Below are positions 44,501 to 53,046 of a DNA stretch of 64,000 bases, in pieces. The stretch is from positions 6,236 to 70,235 of the forward strand of contig JBELHW010000004.1 of assembly GCA_042091225.1 (NCBI GenBank), read 5' to 3'. Origin of the DNA: JABAYQ01 sp042091225 (GTDB lineage Bacteria > Bacteroidota > Bacteroidia > Flavobacteriales > UBA7312). Each line of letters starts with the position of its first letter. The first letter of the stretch is position 1. Under the pieces are notes generated by a model, which saw only the letters and a list, made by a program, of their open reading frames with translations, ran no database searches and was not told the DNA's origin. The position numbers were made by a program, and so were the translations under genes.

Positions 44501-45214
44501 AGAAAAAATCATTAAAGGGTCTATTATTAAATCGTATGATTTGTCGTAACCATTTGGAAACTGAAAAGAGAGTCGATTTTTTTTAAACTTAAATCGACAA
44601 GCTACTTCTACCATTTCTTTATTAATAATTTGATAAGCATATGGTGCTTGCTCTATTACATGGTTAACAGTCGATTTTATAACTAACCTTCCCTGCTCGT
44701 CTAATCGTGCGTTATCAATTCCGTCTAATTGTAGTTTTATATCAGACGGATCAGCTCCTTTACCGACAATCCAATCGTACTTTAAAGCAGAGCCATAGCC
44801 ATAAATTTTATAATCTATACCATCGTAAACATTGGAATAGGTTAGTTCTTCATAGCGTGATACATTTGATGTTTTTGAAGCTTTTAAAAAATAATTGTGG
44901 CTACCTTCAAGTTGTTTAGAAAAACTATAATCGGAAATATTTGCGTCTAAAAAACGCCATTGGTAAGAATGTGCTTTTATTGTATTTATAGGAATGTGTT
45001 TATCGTGAGCATCTTTTATTTTTTGGTGATCAACAAAATGGAAGGTTAATTTATTGTTTTCTAAAAATAATGCTCCTGCTGGCAAATCTACTTTTGCTAA
45101 AATATTTTTTTGCCATTGTCCTTTATTTTCTACAAAAAAACTAGATTTAGACTGAGCGAAACTAACAGTAATTGCCAAAAAAAACACACATAAAAGAAGG
45201 AATAAAAAACGCAT
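41525..45214 (-). CDS. Large type IX-secreted surface protein (DUF7948-like start, SBBP repeats, PKD domains, CHU_C end)
   Basis: 1229 residues. Signal peptide (MRFLFLLLCVFFLAITVSFAQ), then FFVENKGQWQKNILAKVDLP, the usual opening of the DUF7948 family, and RYEELTYSNVYDGIDYKIYG. Residues about 230-720 carry repeated SBBP-type modules (YSTYLGGSSDEVP, LSSTFLGGSDNDGFNN, WSSYWGGSSDDAIYSL, SSTYYGSDQYDQAY, SYGTFFGGNVSNEH), predicted to form beta-propeller blades. Two PKD domains follow (FWDFGDGETSEEFNPTHEF; SFWNFGDQQTSQEQQPIHNY). The last 85 residues (IPNAFSPNGDLINDYFEI, MIYNRLGQKVF, QKWDGFFKGK) are a type B CTD. It is the first gene of the operon with the PorP/SprF and OmpA proteins. Probably an adhesin or surface protein; no enzyme motif. 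Confidence 0.9.
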   Translation of the reverse strand: MRFLFLLLCVFFLAITVSFAQSKSSFFVENKGQWQKNILAKVDLPAGALFLENNKLTFHFVDHQKIKDAHDKHIPINTIKAHSYQWRFLDANISDYSFSKQLEGSHNYFLKASKTSNVSRYEELTYSNVYDGIDYKIYGYGSALKYDWIVGKGADPSDIKLQLDGIDNARLDEQGRLVIKSTVNHVIEQAPYAYQIINKEMVEVACRFKFKKNRLSFQFPNGYDKSYDLIIDPLMIFSTFSGSTASNFGFTATNDDQGFLYAGGVTFGIGYPTTEGAYQTNYNGGVIGTDIVLTKYSQDGSSLIYSTYLGGSSDEVPHSLIVFEGQLYMMGTSGSVDFPTTANSYDNTFNSGPPLAGNGIGINYNNGCDIVVSKFSEDGSQLLSSTFLGGSDNDGFNNSAVLRYNYADQIRGEIDIDQEGNCYIASSTYSNDFPIVGGAIQANNNGAQEGVIVKLDNDLTSIEWSSYWGGSSDDAIYSLSFNENEIYVSGGTTSTDFQTFNNSYAQNFIGGPSDAFISRFAKDGSSIISSTYYGSDQYDQAYFIELDNEDDVYIFGQSLAPNLTLVSNANFSEPNSGQFISKLTPNLDFLIFSTVFGSGSGQIDISPTAFLVDACNRVYCSGWGGNTNSVINGGPGGNTTNLSTTFDAIQPTTDGSDFYLIILEDNGNTMSYGTFFGGNVSNEHVDGGTSRFDKQGIVYQSVCAGCGGNSDFPTTANAYSSQNNSTNCNNAVFKFDPEFPLTTANFEVIPFTCDPNVTFENLSLGNNNTYFWDFGDGETSEEFNPTHEFQSEGVFNVTLYSSDPISCNLIDSITKPVEVRFNLYQQSDDIFLCDQDNILISGVPIPGFEYQWYPNQNLLDPNSASTTFFPDGSGEITYYLVGTFESCSDTLVQNIIVEGDISAAFNAPAVSCSNQITFINQSESENIFSSFWNFGDQQTSQEQQPIHNYSDLGAYIVSLIVTDSLSCNISDTATIEISLREDIFLLLDTQNICVGDSISLNAPSLDEFNYSWIPSTYIQDPNLANAIAFPLDTITYIRLGTAYNCNDTVIQTVNVSDVDLSYSPLVEYCSNETFLIASSLDNTDLVWSSNPSFVTSEITDSFLINAPGDYYVQATANGCTRIGEVTAKIEDDCCSSDKIEIPNAFSPNGDLINDYFEINDPQLLIAEIDIMIYNRLGQKVFHITQIDQKWDGFFKGKKQASAVFDYYLEAQCTFGNQKFDSKGNITLIR

Positions 45215-45242
45215 AAATTACTTTTAGAGCTAATCTCTTAGA

Positions 45243-46460
45243 TTATTTCTCTAAAGATATAGAATTTAAAACAGTCATCAAACTGTCTTTTAGTTGAGTA
45301 AATTCTTGTTTATTTTTATCTTTAACAGGCTTTCCTGGAGGAAGATCTTGTTTGTATGGATCAACTTGAACACCGTTTTTCCAAAAACGATAACAAACGT
45401 GAGGACCGGTAGCTAAGCCTGTAGAGCCAACAAAGCCAATTACGTCTCCCTGTTTCACTTTTACTCCAGGACGAATACCAGACTTTATTTTACTCATGTG
45501 TAAATATTGTGTTGTATAAGTGTTGTTGTGTCTAATCTTTACGTAATTCCCATTATTTCGCTTGAACCTAGCTTCAGTGACAACACCGTTTGCAGTAGAC
45601 AATATTTTAGTTCCTTTTGGAGCAGCATAATCCGTTCCTAAATGTGGTTTTATTCTTCCTGTAACAGGATGTCTTCTTCTTTTGCTGTAGCTAGAGCTTA
45701 TTCTTGAGAAATTTAAAGGTGCTCTTAAAAATGCTTTTCTTAGAGTACCTCCTTTTTCATCAAAGTAATCGCCAAAATTTTCATCTTCTTCAAAATAAAA
45801 TGCAAAATGATCTTCCTTACTGTGATTAAAATTAGCCGCTATAACTTTACCAATTCCTATTAATTCGTTATCGACATACTTTTCTTCAAATACTAAATGA
45901 AAATAATCTCCTTTTTGTATTCTGAAAAAGTCAATTGTCCAAGCATAAATATTAGATGATAACTCGTGTACCAAATTATAATTCATGTTTTTTTCGGTTA
46001 AAGCGTCAGACAAAGAAGTTTTAATTACACCACTAGCTTTTCTGATTTTTATTTCAACTTCTTTTTTCCCTCGATAAACATTTATTGAATCGCCAATATC
46101 AAAAACAACATATTCTACAGCCGAGATATCGTAAATAAAATATCTTGCCTTCGCCACAGAATCTTGATTACACAAAACAGTATAATTCTTGTTTACTCTT
46201 GCTGACCTTAAATTAAAAACATCTTTTGATGCTTGTACAATTTTATTTATCTCAGGATGATCCACATGATGGAAATATAAAATCTCTCCTAGAGTTTGAT
46301 TTTTCTTTATTTTTCCTTTGACAACGTTAAGAGAGTCCACACAAATTTCGTATTCAAACTTACTTTCATTAATTGTTTCCGACTGTTGGCTGATAGGCTG
46401 ACAAGCAATTAAGGTTAAAATTAGAAATACATAAATACTATTCTCTCTCAGTAGAGCCAT
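45243..46460 (-). CDS. M23-family metallopeptidase, lipoprotein
   Basis: 405 residues from ATG 46460; earlier starts lie in the kynA end and give no better signal. The lipobox is LTLIAC (Cys20), so the protein is a membrane-anchored lipoprotein. The M23 (LytM) domain covers about 265-380, with the zinc ligands His and Asp in RIKPHLGTDYAAP and the catalytic His in TGPHVCYRFWKNG. The last ligand position, normally His in HxH, is Cys here. Related proteins cleave peptidoglycan cross-links or activate amidases. The 180-residue part before it has an N-terminal dimerisation/OapA-like look (FEEKYVDNELIGIGKVIAANF). Confidence 0.88.
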   Translation of the reverse strand: MALLRENSIYVFLILTLIACQPISQQSETINESKFEYEICVDSLNVVKGKIKKNQTLGEILYFHHVDHPEINKIVQASKDVFNLRSARVNKNYTVLCNQDSVAKARYFIYDISAVEYVVFDIGDSINVYRGKKEVEIKIRKASGVIKTSLSDALTEKNMNYNLVHELSSNIYAWTIDFFRIQKGDYFHLVFEEKYVDNELIGIGKVIAANFNHSKEDHFAFYFEEDENFGDYFDEKGGTLRKAFLRAPLNFSRISSSYSKRRRHPVTGRIKPHLGTDYAAPKGTKILSTANGVVTEARFKRNNGNYVKIRHNNTYTTQYLHMSKIKSGIRPGVKVKQGDVIGFVGSTGLATGPHVCYRFWKNGVQVDPYKQDLPPGKPVKDKNKQEFTQLKDSLMTVLNSISLEK

Positions 46461-46483
46461 CTTAATACAAAAATTTTGTGTTT

Positions 46484-47479
46484 TTAATCTTCTTTTAATG
46501 CTTTTAAAACCCATTGTCTGCCCCAGTTTTCTTTTTCTTCAGAGCTCCATAGGTTTGGAAAAAATATTCTTTTTTGAAAACGTGGCGGTAAATATTTCTG
46601 CCAATTCGTTCCTCCAGTCGCTTCTATATCTTGTTCTTTTGAGGACAAATATCTTACTGCCGATTTATAATGTACAAGAGGCCAATTAACATTTACATTT
46701 AAATCTAGCAACCTTAGCTGCTCAATGAGTTGTGGATTTTTCTGATCTATTGATTTTAAGCTAAGGAATTTAGATAAAATGTTTTTTTCTTTAAACTCTG
46801 TTGCCTTTTCAATAAAAAATGAAAAATATTTTTTCTCAAAGTTCTGAAGCATTAAAGTTTTACTTTTTGTTTTTAAATCAATCGCTCCTTCCTTCCAATA
46901 AACATGCTCAATCTGTTCTTCAATGGTAGAATTAATTAAAGAATCTCTAAAATTTTTATTGGTTAAGTTTATTAACTGAGTACAAGCTAACTCTATTTCT
47001 CGATATTGGGCAGATTGAAAACCACTAGCCGGAAGTAGTGACATTCTAAACTTTAGAAACTGATCTTTTTCCATTCCATTAACCATAATAGAAAAAGATT
47101 TAGTTAGGGCTTCAAAATAATTATTTATCCGTTTTAACCTTTCTGTAAAAAATTCAACATTTAAAGATTTATTCCATCCAGCGTCTTGGCCAGAAGGACT
47201 TATTTTTTTCCCATTATTAGCTATCTGTTTTAATTCATTTAAGCTAAGCTTAAAATATAGCTCGGTAATTTGATGGTATATGATAAAAATTTCTTCGTCA
47301 GGAAAGTCAGTTTTAGGCTGTTGGATATTCAACAAAACATCCAAATTAATATAATCCCAATAGTTTAAGGGATTGGCGTATAACAATCCGTCTAAATAAG
47401 ATGGTAAGTCTTGGCCAATAGAAGCATATTTTTTTTCAAGTTCTTTAATCTTGTTTGTAAAATTATTAGTTTGGCTCAT
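46484..47479 (-). CDS. kynA: Tryptophan 2,3-dioxygenase family protein
   Basis: 331 residues. This heme enzyme opens the indole ring of tryptophan to N-formylkynurenine. Family motifs: YWDYINLDVLLNIQQP, EEIFIIYHQITELYFKLSL with the distal His, FRMSLLPASGFQSAQYREIE, and WPLVHYKSAVRYL with the probable heme-ligand His, followed by EATGGTNWQKYLPP. No other kynurenine-pathway gene is in this window, so its use in NAD synthesis or tryptophan breakdown is open. The M23 gene begins 23 bases after its stop. Confidence 0.9.
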   Translation of the reverse strand: MSQTNNFTNKIKELEKKYASIGQDLPSYLDGLLYANPLNYWDYINLDVLLNIQQPKTDFPDEEIFIIYHQITELYFKLSLNELKQIANNGKKISPSGQDAGWNKSLNVEFFTERLKRINNYFEALTKSFSIMVNGMEKDQFLKFRMSLLPASGFQSAQYREIELACTQLINLTNKNFRDSLINSTIEEQIEHVYWKEGAIDLKTKSKTLMLQNFEKKYFSFFIEKATEFKEKNILSKFLSLKSIDQKNPQLIEQLRLLDLNVNVNWPLVHYKSAVRYLSSKEQDIEATGGTNWQKYLPPRFQKRIFFPNLWSSEEKENWGRQWVLKALKED

Positions 47480-47523
47480 ATTTCAAAAAAACTAGGGGCA
47501 AATTAAACAAATATTGCCAGTAT

Positions 47524-50295
47524 TCAGCATACAATATTTACAATTTTTTTAGGAACAACAATTATTCTTTTAGGTTCTTTTCCTTGCAAATACTGGATTG
47601 TTTGTTTTTGTTCTAAAACTATTTTCTCAATTTGATTTTTATCTAAATTAGCTGGTAATTCTAAAGTAAATCTCATTTTACCGTTAAACGAAACAGGATA
47701 GGTAAAATTATCCTCAACTAAATACTCTTGCTTAAATATTGGCCATTTTGCTTTTGTTACAGACTCATTATTGCCTAACAATTGCCATATTTCTTCAGAA
47801 ATGTGAGGGGCGTATGGAGAAAGTAAAACAACAAATTGGGAAATAATTTCAGATTTATTACACTTCAAATCGGTTAAATCGTTTATGCATATCATTAAAG
47901 AACTAACAACAGTATTAAACGAATACCTTTCGATATCATCTGTTATTTTTTTAATTGTTTGATGTATAACTTTCCATTCTTTCTTTGAGGGTTGCTCATC
48001 AGAAACACAGAAGTTATTTTGCTTATCGTGAACTAATCTCCAAAATTTTCTTAAAAAATTATGTACTCCATTTATTCCTTTAGTATCCCATGGTTTAAAT
48101 TGCTCTAAAGGGCCTAAAAACATTTCGTACATCCTAAGTGTATCTGCACCAAAATTTTCTACCAAATCATCTGGAGTCTGAACATTAAACTTAGATTTAG
48201 ACATCTTTTCTACTTCAAAACCACAACGGTATTTATTATCCTCATTTAATAAAAACTCTGCATTATTAAACTCTGATCTCCATTTTTTAAAGCCTTCAAC
48301 ATCTAAAATATCGTTGTCTACTAAACTAATATCAACATGTATTCGGCTAGTTTTGTATTCTTTTCTTTTCTCAAAAGTTACAAATTTATTAGTGTCATTT
48401 ATTCTATAAACAAAGCTAGAACGACCTAAAATCATCCCTTGATTTATCATTTTTTTAAATGGCTCCTGAAAAGAGATGCAGTCAATATCATACAAAAACT
48501 TAGTCCAAAATCTGGAGTACAACAAGTGGCCTACTGCATGTTCAGCTCCTCCAATATATAAATCTACTTGACCCCAATAATCTGACCGTTCTTTACTCAC
48601 CAATTCTTGCGTATTTTCGGGATCCATATACCTTAAAAAATACCATGATGAACCTGCCCATCCTGGCATAGTATTAAATTCCATTCTGTCGCCTTCAAAA
48701 ATATTCCAATCTTGTTTTTTTGCTCTTGCTAGAGGTGGTTCTCCTTTTTCTGTTGGCAAATAAGCATCAACAGGTGGTAGTTTAACAAACTTGTCTTGGT
48801 CCAATAAATATGGCAGTTCATCTTTATAATAAACAGGAAAGGGTTCTCCCCAATACCTTTGTCTACTAAAAATAGCATCTCTTAAACGATAATTTATTTT
48901 CTTTTTACCAACTCCTTTATCTTCAATTTCTTTTGTGGCTCTTTTTAAAGCATCATTTACTGATAAACCACTCAAAAAATCAGAATTGTCTATAGTTGAT
49001 TCTTTATTGTCATTGGCACTTTGACTAACATCTGTATTCTTAAAAATATTTACAATTTCTAAATCAAATTTATTTGCAAAATCCCAATCTCTTTGATCGC
49101 CACAAGGGACAGCCATAACGGCACCCGTTCCGTAGGAAGCTAAAACATAATCGGCTATCCATATCGGAATTTTTTTATTTGAAAAAGGATGTATAGCATA
49201 TGATCCTGTAAAAACTCCTGTAATATTTTTAACATCAGACTGTCTGTCTCTTTCTGTTTTTAAAGAGGTCTCTTTACAGTAATTTTCAACTTTTTGTTGG
49301 TTAGCTTTAGTCGTTAACTTGCTGACTAATGGATGTTCCGGGGCTATTACCATAAAACTAACTCCAAAAATAGTATCGGGTCTGGTTGTAAAAACTTCAA
49401 TAGAATCTGAACTATTTTCTAAAGAAAAATAAAGCGACGCTCCTACAGATTTACCTATCCAGTTTTTTTGTATTTCCTTAATAGAATCTGTCCATTCTAA
49501 GCTTTCTAAATCTTTTAATAACCTGTCGGCATAAGCAGTGATTCTTAATGACCATTGGCGCATTTTTTTCTGTTCAACAGGAAAATTTCCTCTTTCTGAT
49601 CTGCCATCTTTAACCTCATCATTAGCTAAAACTGTTCCTAGTTCAGCACACCAATTAACCCAGGTGTCAGACAGAAAAGCTAATCGATATTTTAAAAGTA
49701 TGTTTTGTTTTTCTTTCTCGGAGTAAAGGGACCATTGTTTAGCATCGAAAACAGGAGTTCCTTCATCACAACAAGCATTTAAATTTTCATTTCCTTTAGT
49801 TTCAAAAATGGAAATTAATACATCAATAGATCTGGCCTTATCATTTTCTAAGCAATAGAAAGATTGATATAACTTCTTGAAAATCCACTGAGTCCATTTG
49901 TAATAATTAGGCTCTGATGTCCTTACTTCTCTATCCCAATCAAAGGAAAAGCCGAGCTTATCTAATTGATTTCTATATCTTTCTATGTTTATTTTTGTAG
50001 TTATATCAGGATGTTGACCTGTTTGAATAGCGTATTGCTCTGCAGGAAGTCCAAAAGAATCGTAGCCCATAGGATGTAAGACATTAAATCCTTTTAATCT
50101 TTTAAATCTTGCATAAATATCAGAAGCAATATACCCTAATGGATGACCGACATGCAAGCCTGCTCCCGAAGGATATGGAAACATATCTAAAACATAAAAC
50201 TTTTCTTTAGTGTTATCCTCACTAACTTTATACGAAGAGTTAGATTTCCAATAAGCTCTCCATTTACTCTCAATATTTTTAAATTGATAATCCAT
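47524..50295 (-). CDS. leuS: Leucyl-tRNA synthetase
   Basis: 923 residues, class I synthetase. HIGH motif in PYPSGAGLHVGHPLGY (HVGH at 48-51) and KMSKS in FEVEKMSKSKFNVQ at about 695. The editing domain has the TTRPDTIFGVSFMVIAPEHP segment with the T-rich peptide. A Cys-containing insert after about 150 (NENLNACCDEGTPVFDAKQW) is commonly seen in Bacteroidota enzymes. Its promoter faces that of ftsX in the 75-base divergent gap. Confidence 0.97.
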   Translation of the reverse strand: MDYQFKNIESKWRAYWKSNSSYKVSEDNTKEKFYVLDMFPYPSGAGLHVGHPLGYIASDIYARFKRLKGFNVLHPMGYDSFGLPAEQYAIQTGQHPDITTKINIERYRNQLDKLGFSFDWDREVRTSEPNYYKWTQWIFKKLYQSFYCLENDKARSIDVLISIFETKGNENLNACCDEGTPVFDAKQWSLYSEKEKQNILLKYRLAFLSDTWVNWCAELGTVLANDEVKDGRSERGNFPVEQKKMRQWSLRITAYADRLLKDLESLEWTDSIKEIQKNWIGKSVGASLYFSLENSSDSIEVFTTRPDTIFGVSFMVIAPEHPLVSKLTTKANQQKVENYCKETSLKTERDRQSDVKNITGVFTGSYAIHPFSNKKIPIWIADYVLASYGTGAVMAVPCGDQRDWDFANKFDLEIVNIFKNTDVSQSANDNKESTIDNSDFLSGLSVNDALKRATKEIEDKGVGKKKINYRLRDAIFSRQRYWGEPFPVYYKDELPYLLDQDKFVKLPPVDAYLPTEKGEPPLARAKKQDWNIFEGDRMEFNTMPGWAGSSWYFLRYMDPENTQELVSKERSDYWGQVDLYIGGAEHAVGHLLYSRFWTKFLYDIDCISFQEPFKKMINQGMILGRSSFVYRINDTNKFVTFEKRKEYKTSRIHVDISLVDNDILDVEGFKKWRSEFNNAEFLLNEDNKYRCGFEVEKMSKSKFNVQTPDDLVENFGADTLRMYEMFLGPLEQFKPWDTKGINGVHNFLRKFWRLVHDKQNNFCVSDEQPSKKEWKVIHQTIKKITDDIERYSFNTVVSSLMICINDLTDLKCNKSEIISQFVVLLSPYAPHISEEIWQLLGNNESVTKAKWPIFKQEYLVEDNFTYPVSFNGKMRFTLELPANLDKNQIEKIVLEQKQTIQYLQGKEPKRIIVVPKKIVNIVC

Positions 50296-50315
50296 CTTTT
50301 AAAATAAATTTGCAG

Positions 50316-50348
50316 CAAAGTTAATTATTAAGCTATACTTACGCACAA
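50316..50348 (-). promoter_or_regulatory. Promoter of leuS
   Basis: On the minus strand TTTG (50345-50348) is followed after 21 bases by TAACTTTG (50316-50323), 20 bases before the leuS ATG. On the other strand TACATTAG at 50355-50362, one mismatch, lies 8 bases before the ftsX ATG. Confidence 0.55.
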
Positions 50349-50370
50349 AATTTTTACATTAGCATCTGCA

Positions 50371-51249
50371 ATGAAACAAGCTCAAGAAAAACATATAAAA
50401 CGTCGTTTACGTACATCTAGTTTATCAACTGTTCTTAGTATTTCAATGGTTCTATTGATGCTTGGAAGTATGTCTTTTATTTATGTAAATTCTCAGAAGT
50501 TAACTAACTATATTAAAGAAAATATTGGAATTACTGTTGTTTTAGATGATAATGCAAAAGCTGTTGAAATTCTACAATTTCAAAAAAACTTAGATGCAAA
50601 TCCTATCACTAAAATGACAACCTATGTAAGCAAAGAAGAAGCCGCATTATCTTTAACAAAAGAATTAGGAGAAGATTTTATGCAATTTTTAGGATATAAT
50701 CCACTTTCTAATACTATAGATGTATTTATGAATTCAGATTATGCTGAAAGTGAAATTATTGAAAAATTTGGCAATCAAGCCTTGAGCAATGACATTGTTA
50801 AAGAAGTAAAATACCAAAGAGATTTGATAAATGCTATCAATCAAAACATGAATAAACTCAATTTAATATTAATTTGTTTTTGCTCTCTTTTATTAATTGT
50901 TTCGATTACACTAATCAACAACACAATAAGGCTTTCTGTTTACTCAAAAAGATTTATTATAAAAACAATGAAGTTAGTTGGAGCAACAAATAGCTTTATA
51001 AGAAAACCATTTGTTTTAATTGGCTTAAGGCAAGGAATTATTGCTGGACTTATAGGAATATTGCTAATGATGCTTACTCTTTTTGCAGTTCAAAAAGAAA
51101 TGCCAGAATTACTTCAGCTACAAGATATTAAAACAGTAATTATTATCTTTAGCTTACTTTTCGTTTTCGGTATTTTTATAAGTACATTTGTTACTCATCT
51201 TTCCGTAAACAAATATTTAAAAATCAAAGAAGAAAAACTTTATCACTAA
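50371..51249 (+). CDS. ftsX: Cell-division ABC transporter permease FtsX
   Basis: 292 residues. One N-terminal helix (LSTVLSISMVLLMLGSMSFIYV), the extracytoplasmic ECD with the YVSKEEAALSLTKELGEDF stretch, and three C-terminal helices (LILICFCSLLLIVSITLI; IGLRQGIIAGLIGILLMML; VIIIFSLLFVFGIFISTFV). With FtsE it controls peptidoglycan hydrolases at the divisome. The FtsE gene is not next to it. The gene order ftsX-DUF3098-uppP-truB-queA is well conserved in Flavobacteriia, as I recall. Confidence 0.93.
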   Translation: MKQAQEKHIKRRLRTSSLSTVLSISMVLLMLGSMSFIYVNSQKLTNYIKENIGITVVLDDNAKAVEILQFQKNLDANPITKMTTYVSKEEAALSLTKELGEDFMQFLGYNPLSNTIDVFMNSDYAESEIIEKFGNQALSNDIVKEVKYQRDLINAINQNMNKLNLILICFCSLLLIVSITLINNTIRLSVYSKRFIIKTMKLVGATNSFIRKPFVLIGLRQGIIAGLIGILLMMLTLFAVQKEMPELLQLQDIKTVIIIFSLLFVFGIFISTFVTHLSVNKYLKIKEEKLYH

Positions 51250-51254
51250 AAACT

Positions 51255-51476
51255 ATGGAATTTAACTTCGGTAAAAGAAATTATCAACTAATGATTGTAG
51301 GGCTCTTACTAATTCTTTTGGGGTATTTTTTAATGAGCGGTGGAAAATCAGAAGACCCAAATATTTTTAATCCAGAAATTTTTAGCACAACCAGAATTAC
51401 AACTTCTGTATTGTTAATTATCTTTGGCTTAGGAGTGGAAGTTGTCGCTATTTTGTATAAAGACAAAAATGCATAA
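51255..51476 (+). CDS. DUF3098 membrane protein
   Basis: 73 residues with two membrane helices (LMIVGLLLILLGYFLMSGG and SVLLIIFGLGVEVVAILYK) and a short outside loop (EDPNIFNPEIFSTTRI). This matches DUF3098, a small family limited to Bacteroidota. It lies five bases after ftsX and overlaps uppP by eight bases, so a role in wall synthesis or division is likely from context, but nothing is shown. Confidence 0.85.
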   Translation: MEFNFGKRNYQLMIVGLLLILLGYFLMSGGKSEDPNIFNPEIFSTTRITTSVLLIIFGLGVEVVAILYKDKNA

Positions 51477-52278
51477 TATCCTATATGCAATTTTACTTGG
51501 AATTATTCAAGGACTTACCGAGTTTTTACCTGTAAGCAGCTCGGGTCATCTAGAGTTAGCAAAATACCTATTTAACGATCAATCTTTGGCTAAAGAAAGC
51601 CTAATGATGACTGTTGTTTTACATGGAGCTACAGCATTAAGCACCTTGTATATATTAAAAAAAGAGGTCTTTCAGGTTTTTAATGGACTTGCAAATTTTT
51701 TTAAAACATTTAAAGCAAACGAGGAGTTTTATTTTTCTATAAAAATTATTATTTCCATGCTTCCTGCCGTATTTGTAGGGCTTATTTGGGAAGAGCAAAT
51801 TGATGCCCTTTTTAGCGGAAATATTTTGTTAGTTGGTGCTATGCTTATAATAACAGGCTTACTTCTTTTTTTAGCTGATAGAGCAAAGACGACCAACAAA
51901 GAGGTAAGCTTCTTATCCTCCTTTATTATTGGTGTTTCTCAAGCTATTGCTATACTACCAGGAATCTCAAGATCTGGAGCTACTATTTCCACCTCTGTAT
52001 TGTTAGGTATTGATAGAGACAAAGCTGCTCGTTTTTCTTTTTTAATGGTAGTGCCCCTCATTTTTGGTAAAATGATTAAAGACATTACCTCTGGTAATCT
52101 AACTGCAAATAATGACCAAAACTTACTATTGGCCGTTGGTTTTATTTCTGCGTTTATTACTGGTTTAATTGCTTGTAAATGGATGATTAGTCTTGTAAAA
52201 AGAAGCCAGTTAGAATACTTTTCTATCTATTGTTTTCTAATAGGAAATTTAGTTTTACTAGCTGAATTGATAGGATAA
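51469..52278 (+). CDS. uppP: Undecaprenyl-diphosphatase
   Basis: 269 residues from ATG 51469, which overlaps the DUF3098 stop; earlier in-frame codons are unlikely starts. It removes a phosphate from undecaprenyl diphosphate to recycle the lipid carrier of peptidoglycan and glycans. The active site is formed by LTEFLPVSSSGHLELAKY (residues about 16-33, Glu and Ser/His) and AILPGISRSGATISTSVL. Eight helices are visible. Confidence 0.96.
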   Translation: MHNILYAILLGIIQGLTEFLPVSSSGHLELAKYLFNDQSLAKESLMMTVVLHGATALSTLYILKKEVFQVFNGLANFFKTFKANEEFYFSIKIIISMLPAVFVGLIWEEQIDALFSGNILLVGAMLIITGLLLFLADRAKTTNKEVSFLSSFIIGVSQAIAILPGISRSGATISTSVLLGIDRDKAARFSFLMVVPLIFGKMIKDITSGNLTANNDQNLLLAVGFISAFITGLIACKWMISLVKRSQLEYFSIYCFLIGNLVLLAELIG

Positions 52279-52281
52279 TAT

Positions 52282-52992
52282 ATGTCTAATAGTGAAATGG
52301 AAAATATAAATTTTTTAGAAGGGAGTACACTTTTAATTAATAAACCCTTAAACTGGACTTCGTTTGATGTTGTAAAGAAAGTAAGGAATATTTTAAAAAA
52401 CCATTATCAAATAAAAAAAATAAAAGTTGGCCACGCAGGAACTTTAGATCCATTAGCAGACGGACTACTTATACTTTGTACCGGAAAATGGACAAAAAAA
52501 ATTGAAGAATTTCAAAATCAAGAAAAAGAGTATGCTGGAACTTTTGTATTAGGAGCAACTACACCTTCCTATGATCTTGAAACAGAAATAAATCAAACAT
52601 TTGATTTAAGCTCGTTAACCGAAGAACAAATCAGGTCTAATCGCAACTTATTTATTGGCGATATTGAACAAGCTCCGCCAATATTTTCTGCACTAAAAAA
52701 AGATGGCGTTCGGCTTTACGAATATGCAAGAAAAGGAGTGGAAATAGAGGTTAAAAAAAGGAATGTTAATATTAGCACTTTTAATATTAGCCGAATTGAG
52801 CTTCCAGAAATAGACTTCAAAATTAGATGTAGTAAAGGCACATATATTAGATCTATTGCTCATGATTTTGGCAAATCTCTAGATAACGGAGCCTATCTTT
52901 CTAAGCTAAGAAGAACAAAAATTGGAAAATTTAATTTAGAAGATGCTGTTAATTTACAAGACTTTGAAAGTATGATGGAAAGGAGTAAATAA
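52282..52992 (+). CDS. truB: tRNA pseudouridine(55) synthase
   Basis: 236 residues. It makes pseudouridine 55 in the T-loop of tRNAs. The catalytic Asp56 is in KVGHAGTLDPLADGLL; KPLNWTSFDVVKKV, PPIFSALKKDGVRLYEYAR and CSKGTYIRSIAHDFG follow as usual. Three bases separate it from uppP. Confidence 0.97.
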   Translation: MSNSEMENINFLEGSTLLINKPLNWTSFDVVKKVRNILKNHYQIKKIKVGHAGTLDPLADGLLILCTGKWTKKIEEFQNQEKEYAGTFVLGATTPSYDLETEINQTFDLSSLTEEQIRSNRNLFIGDIEQAPPIFSALKKDGVRLYEYARKGVEIEVKKRNVNISTFNISRIELPEIDFKIRCSKGTYIRSIAHDFGKSLDNGAYLSKLRRTKIGKFNLEDAVNLQDFESMMERSK

Positions 52993-53009
52993 TCTGTCTT
53001 TTTATTTCC

Positions 53010-53017
53010 TATATTTG
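53010..53017 (+). promoter_or_regulatory. -7 element for queA-ispD
   Basis: TATATTTG, 29 bases before the queA ATG at 53047. It is a good match without a clear -33. Confidence 0.5.
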
Positions 53018-53046
53018 CGAGTTTTGAGTAACCATTTAATTTTATC

